Origin: Coriobacteriia bacterium
Lineage (GTDB): Bacteria > Actinomycetota > Coriobacteriia > Anaerosomatales > SLCP01
Direction of reading: 5' to 3'
DNA: 9,163 bases
NCBI GenBank assembly: GCA_007123455.1
Contig: SKKZ01000081.1
Coordinates: forward strand, 1 to 9,163
Translations under genes and position numbers: made by a program
The notes under the pieces: model-generated
Database searches by the model: none
Told to the model about the DNA's origin: nothing
The model's input: only the letters and a program-made list of their open reading frames with translations
In this document: positions 5,640 through 9,163 of the stretch, piece after piece
Layout of the letters: the number at the start of each line of letters is the position of its first letter
Position numbering within the stretch: position 1 is the stretch's first letter

Positions 5640-6808
5640 AGGCGCTCGCCATCGCCGTCACGGGCGTGCGACGCCTCGTGCGCGACCGCTCCAACATCTT
5701 CTTCGTGTTCCTCCTGCCGATGCTGCTCATCCTCGTGCTCGGCGCGGCCTTCGGCGGAGCGTTCGACAGCCGGGTAGGCGTGCATGCCGTCGGAGCAGGG
5801 GCGCTCGGCGAAGACCTCGTCGAGCGTATCGAGAGGGTAGACGGGATCGTCGTGTCGAAGTGGGAAGACCGGGAAGAGATGGTGCTGGCGTTAGAGCGTG
5901 GTCAGCTCGAGGCTGCGGTGATTGTACCAGCCGGATACGATGGTGACCTGCGCCGGGGCGCTGAGGTCAGGGTCCAGTTCATCGCCCGGCCCGACCCCGC
6001 CGCACGGGCGATACGCACCGCGGTCGAGTCGCTCGTGGTCGAGCAGGGATCGCTGCTTCGGGCTGCCGCCCTGGCCGAGCAGATGACGAACGTGCCGTAC
6101 TCGGATGCTCTCGACACCGCGGTCGAGCTGACGGCTGAAGTACGCAGCCTCAACGTCGGGACGCTCGTCGTAGGCGAGATCTCGCCCTTCGAGCAGATGG
6201 GGCGCTTCGAACTCGGCGCCTACTCGCAACTCCTGCTCTTCGTCTTCCTGACCTCGATGACCGGCTCTACTGCCCTGATCGAGTCCCGGCGGCTTGGAGT
6301 GACCGGCCGCATGCTCGCCACACCCACGGCGGTGCGGACCGTGCTCGTGGGTGAAGCGCTCGGGCGATTCGCCGTCGCGCTCGTGCAGGGTGTCTTCATC
6401 ATGGTCGGCTCAGCGCTTGTGTTCGGGGTGGAGTGGGGTGACCCGCTTGGTGCCGCGGCGATCTTCATCATCTTCTCACTCGGGGCTGCCGGGACCGCCA
6501 TGTTGATGGGCTCGGTGCTTCAGAGCGAGCAGCAGGCCGGCGGCATCGGAGTCGTGCTCGGCATCGGTCTCGGAGCGCTCGGCGGCGCGATGGTCCCACT
6601 CTCCGTGATGGAGATCTTCTCCCCGACGCTCTACCGTGTCGCGCACGTTACCCCGCACGCCTGGGGTGTCCAGGCATTCGAGGAGCTGATTCTGCACGGG
6701 GGCGCGATCACCGACATCGTGCCCGAGCTTGCCGTGCTCTCCGCGTTCGCGATCGTTGTCTTGACGCTCGGCGCGTGGCGCTTGCGCGTGGCGCTCACCC
6801 GTCCCTGA
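5636..6808 (+). CDS. ABC-2 type transporter permease, second of two
   Basis: The 390-residue protein shares the architecture of the preceding permease: basic amphipathic N-terminus (VRRLVRDRSN, 11-20), TM1 at about 21-42, an extracytoplasmic domain to about 190, then five helices near 194-214, 240-263, 271-294, 303-325 and 363-382. It carries the ABC-2 cytoplasmic coupling segment ESRRLGVTGRMLATPTAVRT (216-235), VEWGDPLG (265-272) and TPHAWGVQAFEEL (339-351), all of which have counterparts in the first permease. The two are thus paralogues, but differ in the outer domain and in overall identity. The ATG overlaps the previous stop by ATGA, fixing the start. By family knowledge it would pair with the first permease and two ATPase copies. 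The next gene starts 10 nt after its stop. A long upstream extension of this frame inside the first permease gene is a shadow. Confidence 0.93.
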   Translation: MKALAIAVTGVRRLVRDRSNIFFVFLLPMLLILVLGAAFGGAFDSRVGVHAVGAGALGEDLVERIERVDGIVVSKWEDREEMVLALERGQLEAAVIVPAGYDGDLRRGAEVRVQFIARPDPAARAIRTAVESLVVEQGSLLRAAALAEQMTNVPYSDALDTAVELTAEVRSLNVGTLVVGEISPFEQMGRFELGAYSQLLLFVFLTSMTGSTALIESRRLGVTGRMLATPTAVRTVLVGEALGRFAVALVQGVFIMVGSALVFGVEWGDPLGAAAIFIIFSLGAAGTAMLMGSVLQSEQQAGGIGVVLGIGLGALGGAMVPLSVMEIFSPTLYRVAHVTPHAWGVQAFEELILHGGAITDIVPELAVLSAFAIVVLTLGAWRLRVALTRP

Positions 6809-6818
6809 GGCGGCTGGT

Positions 6819-7244
6819 ATGTGGGTCATCACCCATACGCTCTCCGGCATGGCCCTCGGCGCCCTTCTCTACCCCCTGTCGCTCTGGCTGATAGTGCCGG
6901 CCGCTCTACTCCTGCACCTCATCCTCGACCTCGTGCCTCACTGGGACTACACCCGCAAACCGAACCGGACCCGGTGGGCAAGCGCCGATGTCGCCGTCTC
7001 CGTAGCCGCACTGGTGCTGGCACGCGGTGTCGCGGGCATCGAATGGGCCGTCGTGATCGCCGGGGTGGTCTCTGCCCTTCCCGACCTCGACGTCCTCGAC
7101 ACGCTCTGGTCGGGTCGCCGCAGGCCACGTGTCTTCCCGAGTCACTGGAGAGGATTTCCGCACGGCTCGGCGACACCGGTGCCGGGCATCGCGATCCAGT
7201 TCGTCGTCTGGGTCGTGTCGGTGGCCGTGCTGCGTGTGACCTAG
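6819..7244 (+). CDS. Small His/Asp-rich integral membrane protein (possible metal-dependent hydrolase-like, YdjM/DUF457-type)
   Basis: The 141-residue protein has about four hydrophobic segments (about 7-23, 24-40, 56-84 and 122-139) and an unusual set of polar residues placed at membrane edges: His6, His33, Asp37, HWD (41-43), Asp57, PDLD (88-91) and His109. The THTLSG start and the H-x3-D-x2-PHWD motif resemble membrane proteins annotated as metal-dependent hydrolase-like (PF04307/YdjM group). I cannot confirm that family from sequence alone. ATG 6819 has GAGG 8 nt upstream and lies 10 nt after the second permease stop, so it should be cotranscribed with the exporter. A role linked to the exported substrate, for example in lipid or envelope chemistry, is inferred only from this position. 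Its TAG stop overlaps the stop of the convergent EamA gene in one CTAG. Confidence 0.75.
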   Translation: MWVITHTLSGMALGALLYPLSLWLIVPAALLLHLILDLVPHWDYTRKPNRTRWASADVAVSVAALVLARGVAGIEWAVVIAGVVSALPDLDVLDTLWSGRRRPRVFPSHWRGFPHGSATPVPGIAIQFVVWVVSVAVLRVT

Positions 7245-8134
7245 CGGCCGCTGCGCGCCGATCCCCGGGTGTTCACGACCGCCACTCCCACGAGTGAGAT
7301 CGTGCCTCCGATGAGAGCCAGCGTAGCAGGGACCTCTCCGAGCCATACCCATGCGATGACGATCGCGTTCACCGGCTGAAAGTACAGGAAGGTCGAGAGC
7401 GATGAGGCCGGCATCCGCGAAAGCGCGTAAGACCACAGCGCGTACGCTATCGCACCGGGGAAGACGCCCATGTAGATGACGGCCCACGTCGCCGAGGGCT
7501 GCGCGTGCGCGACCTGGGCGATGAGCCCCGGTGCGAACACGAGCATCGGCAGCGTGCCCGCCCAGATCGCATATGAGGTGAACTCGAGTGCCGTGTAGCG
7601 GCGAAGAGGGCGCTTGGAAACGATGAAATAGACGGACGTCGCGACCGCGGAGACGAATACGAGCGCCGCGCCGGGCTCAAAAGCGAGGTCACCCCCCTCT
7701 CCGAACGAGATGAGCGCCACACCGCCAAAGGACACGATGATGCCGATCCAGCCCCACAGGGTGAGGCGTTCGCCGATGAAGACGGTTGAGAGCAGCGCGG
7801 TGATGATCGGGCTTGCCGAGATGATGAGGCTGGCGGCCCCGGCGGTCACCGTGACCTCGCCGAAATTCAGAGCGACGTGATAGACGGTGATGCCGAGGAA
7901 GCCCGCGAGTGCGATACGGGGAAGGTCTCTCGGGTCGGGGGGACGCATGCGGGTCGCGGTGGCCCACACCAGGAAGACGAGTGAGGCCGTTCCGAATCTG
8001 AGTAGCGCGACCTGCCCGGGGCCGTATGACTCCAGCCCTGCGCGTATGCCGGCGAAAGCAGACGCCCACAGCAACAGAGCCACGATGATCGCCGCCCACG
8101 TAAGCGGCTGGCGACGCCAGGAATCCCCGTCCAC
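7241..8134 (-). CDS. EamA/DMT-family transporter (ten-helix drug/metabolite transporter)
   Basis: The 297-residue protein comprises two EamA repeats, at about 12-145 and 156-288, each with five helices. First-repeat hallmarks are LTWAAIIVALLLWASAFAGI (11-30), LLRFGTASLVFL (45-56) and the end-of-repeat GERLTLWGWIGIIVSFGGV (121-139). The second repeat has the counterpart YFQPVNAIVIAWVWLGEVPA (251-270) and TLALIGGTISLVGVAVVNTR (271-290). Members move amino acids, nucleosides or other metabolites, usually outward; substrate cannot be read here. GTG 8134 is chosen because GGAGG lies 5 nt before it and the first helix begins soon after; a longer frame from 8230 would overlap the upstream nitroreductase gene out of frame and adds no plausible domain. 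It starts 13 nt after the nitroreductase stop, so the two are an operon. Its TAG stop shares CTAG with the convergent gene. Confidence 0.93.
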   Translation of the reverse strand: MDGDSWRRQPLTWAAIIVALLLWASAFAGIRAGLESYGPGQVALLRFGTASLVFLVWATATRMRPPDPRDLPRIALAGFLGITVYHVALNFGEVTVTAGAASLIISASPIITALLSTVFIGERLTLWGWIGIIVSFGGVALISFGEGGDLAFEPGAALVFVSAVATSVYFIVSKRPLRRYTALEFTSYAIWAGTLPMLVFAPGLIAQVAHAQPSATWAVIYMGVFPGAIAYALWSYALSRMPASSLSTFLYFQPVNAIVIAWVWLGEVPATLALIGGTISLVGVAVVNTRGSARSGR

Positions 8135-8147
8135 GAGACCTCCGGCC

Positions 8148-8957
8148 TCAGCCGAGCGAGAATCGGGCGACGTCGGCGCGGTGCTCGAGCAGCTCCCACG
8201 CACCGGATGCGCCCGCCGCGCGCACGGCAAGCTCGAAGTGAAGCATGGCGATGCCGCAGTCCAATCGCTTCGACACTATCGGCGTGTCGGGCCCGTCGAA
8301 CGAGATGACGATCGCGCCCTCGTCAACGCGGAAACGCCACGGCTGCCGATTATGCGCTGACGGAGCGATACGGGCCGCCTCCACGCCGGGACGCGCCCAA
8401 TTCGGCCAGCTCCTGTCGTGAAGGTCCGGAGCGATGTGCTCGACGGGCTTACGCGGCTTGGGCTTCTTCATGCCGTATACGAAACGCTCGGTGCTCGTGA
8501 CCTTCTGCATCGGATATCCGAGCGGGGTGACCGCGAACACCTTTTCCCCGTCCGAAGCGCCCGCCGTTGTCCGGGCAAGCGAACCGTCGAACATGCCGCC
8601 GACCCAGCACGTCCCCACACCCAGCGCGGTGGCCTCGAGCACGATCGCCTCTCCGGTATATCCGACCGAAGCCTTGGCCCGGGGTGAGTCGGCCCGGCCG
8701 ACGAAGAGCGCCGCCGAGGGAGCCCCGTGGACGCGGCCGTACGAACCGACAATCCCGCGGAACAGGTCCTCGCGGACGGATCGCGCCATGACGGCACGTG
8801 CATCCGGGTGTGGACGGAACCGCTCGCACGCATCCTCGAGCGCCGCCAGATGCTCCTCGCTCGGCGTGGAGCCGTCGAAGGCACGACGGGAGCGACGCTC
8901 GCGGGCCGCCTCGAGCCAGCGGTCGACAGGGGCGTCAGGGAGCGAGAGCGTTGACAT
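8148..8957 (-). CDS. Nitroreductase family protein (TM1586-type, FMN-dependent)
   Basis: The 269-residue product fits the putative TM1586-type nitroreductase group, in which one chain contains two nitroreductase-like halves. RRSRRAFDGS (21-30) is the FMN-phosphate-binding start of the family. GYTGEAIVLEATALGVGTCW (99-118) and the following GG form the helix-turn motif of the first half. The second half begins near GVEAARIAPSAHNRQPWRFR (191-210), with the diagnostic S-x-x-N-x-Q-P-W-x-F block. The family reduces quinones or nitro groups with NAD(P)H and FMN in the cytoplasm; physiological substrates are mostly unknown. ATG 8957 has GGAGG 4 nt upstream; a longer ATG at 9020 has no comparable site. 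It is the first gene of an operon with the EamA transporter gene 13 nt downstream. A short inverted repeat at 8983-8997 lies in the leader. Confidence 0.9.
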   Translation of the reverse strand: MSTLSLPDAPVDRWLEAARERRSRRAFDGSTPSEEHLAALEDACERFRPHPDARAVMARSVREDLFRGIVGSYGRVHGAPSAALFVGRADSPRAKASVGYTGEAIVLEATALGVGTCWVGGMFDGSLARTTAGASDGEKVFAVTPLGYPMQKVTSTERFVYGMKKPKPRKPVEHIAPDLHDRSWPNWARPGVEAARIAPSAHNRQPWRFRVDEGAIVISFDGPDTPIVSKRLDCGIAMLHFELAVRAAGASGAWELLEHRADVARFSLG

Positions 8958-8982
8958 GCGGCCTCCTCGGCAGGGATGGTCA

Positions 8983-8997
8983 GGAACGGCCGGTTCC
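8983..8997. promoter_or_regulatory. Short inverted repeat in the leader of the nitroreductase operon
   Basis: GGAAC-GGCCG-GTTCC has perfect 5-bp arms around a 5-nt centre and lies 25 nt upstream of the nitroreductase ATG. This is a plausible operator position, but short GC-rich inverted repeats occur often by chance in such DNA. No clear -10/-35 pair is visible nearby. Confidence 0.25.
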
Positions 8998-9091
8998 GTC
9001 GGCCGCTCGGATACGTTCATTCCCGCTTGGACGATACCCTATGCCGAGCCCCGCCGGGCGCCGGGCGAGAGATCGGGATGCGCATGTCGTC

Positions 9092-9163
9092 TCAGCCCAG
9101 GATGGCGAGCAGCAGCAGCAGCACGGCCAGCGCACCGACCGCCGATATGGCGGTCGCCCATGC
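9092..9163 (-). CDS. C-terminal end of an unidentified membrane protein, truncated by the window edge
   Basis: The last 23 codons before a TGA (9094-9092) read AWATAISAVGALAVLLLLLA then ILG. This is a continuous hydrophobic helix with strong G/C third positions, including five consecutive CTG/CTC Leu codons. It looks like a C-terminal transmembrane segment or tail anchor. The rest of the gene lies beyond the right edge, so no function can be given. The gap of 134 nt to the nitroreductase ATG on the same strand probably holds its terminator and the next promoter; a GC-rich imperfect repeat (CCCCGCCGGGCGCCGGGCG, 9049-9067) is there but gives only a weak hairpin. Confidence 0.55.
   Translation of the reverse strand, partial: AWATAISAVGALAVLLLLLAILG

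Noticed and set aside
7243..7252. AGCGGCCGCT palindrome after the convergent stops, as a terminator
   Set aside because: It has no loop space and no T tract and lies inside the last codons of the EamA gene; it is a chance GC palindrome.
8135..8230. N-terminal extension of the EamA transporter overlapping the nitroreductase gene
   Set aside because: The extension is Ser/Arg/Pro-rich without a helix; GTG 8134 has GGAGG just upstream.
9107..9121. AGC trinucleotide run (five AGC units)
   Set aside because: It is explained by consecutive CTG leucine codons in the C-terminal hydrophobic helix of the truncated minus-strand gene, so it is not treated as an independent repeat element.

Overview
This is a GC-rich window (well above 60% by eye) with strong G/C bias at third codon positions, several GTG starts and GGAGG-type ribosome binding sites. 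Together with the gene content this suggests a high-GC bacterium, plausibly an actinobacterial lineage such as Coriobacteriia. That placement is an inference from composition and gene style; no marker gene for taxonomy is present. The layout is compact and looks like ordinary chromosome. I see no tRNA, rRNA, CRISPR array, insertion sequence, phage gene or integration site.

Left part (1-3105). The window opens in the last 47 codons of an SlyD-type peptidyl-prolyl isomerase, followed by a GC-rich hairpin. A small four-helix membrane protein lies on the minus strand. A 206-nt gap then leads to a plus-strand lipoprotein with an oxidoreductase molybdopterin (sulfite-oxidase/YedY-like) domain. It converges on a minus-strand pair: a small secreted or membrane-anchored protein with a possible frameshift, and a hemolysin III (HlyIII/PAQR) membrane protein. 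A minus-strand tautomerase follows. It is divergent from the next gene, and a 64-nt spacer with one A/T-rich island separates them.

Centre (3106-7244). All genes are on the plus strand: an acylphosphatase, then a tight ABC-2 exporter operon. The exporter has one ATPase and two related but non-identical permeases (4-nt gap, then an ATGA overlap). A fourth gene starts 10 nt further on and encodes a small membrane protein rich in His and Asp. The ATPase and the two permeases should form a heteromeric exporter (one permease of each kind, two ATPase copies). Its substrate cannot be read from the sequence.

Right part (7241-9163). A minus-strand pair encodes a TM1586-type nitroreductase and an EamA/DMT-family transporter. 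The EamA gene shares a CTAG stop overlap with the last gene of the exporter cluster. At the right edge is the hydrophobic C-terminus of another minus-strand gene cut by the window.

Nothing here clearly amounts to an undescribed multi-gene system. The points most worth a second look are the molybdopterin-domain lipoprotein without a twin-arginine signal, the His/Asp membrane protein attached to the exporter operon, the probable reading-frame problem in the small gene before hlyIII, and the nitroreductase-EamA pairing.
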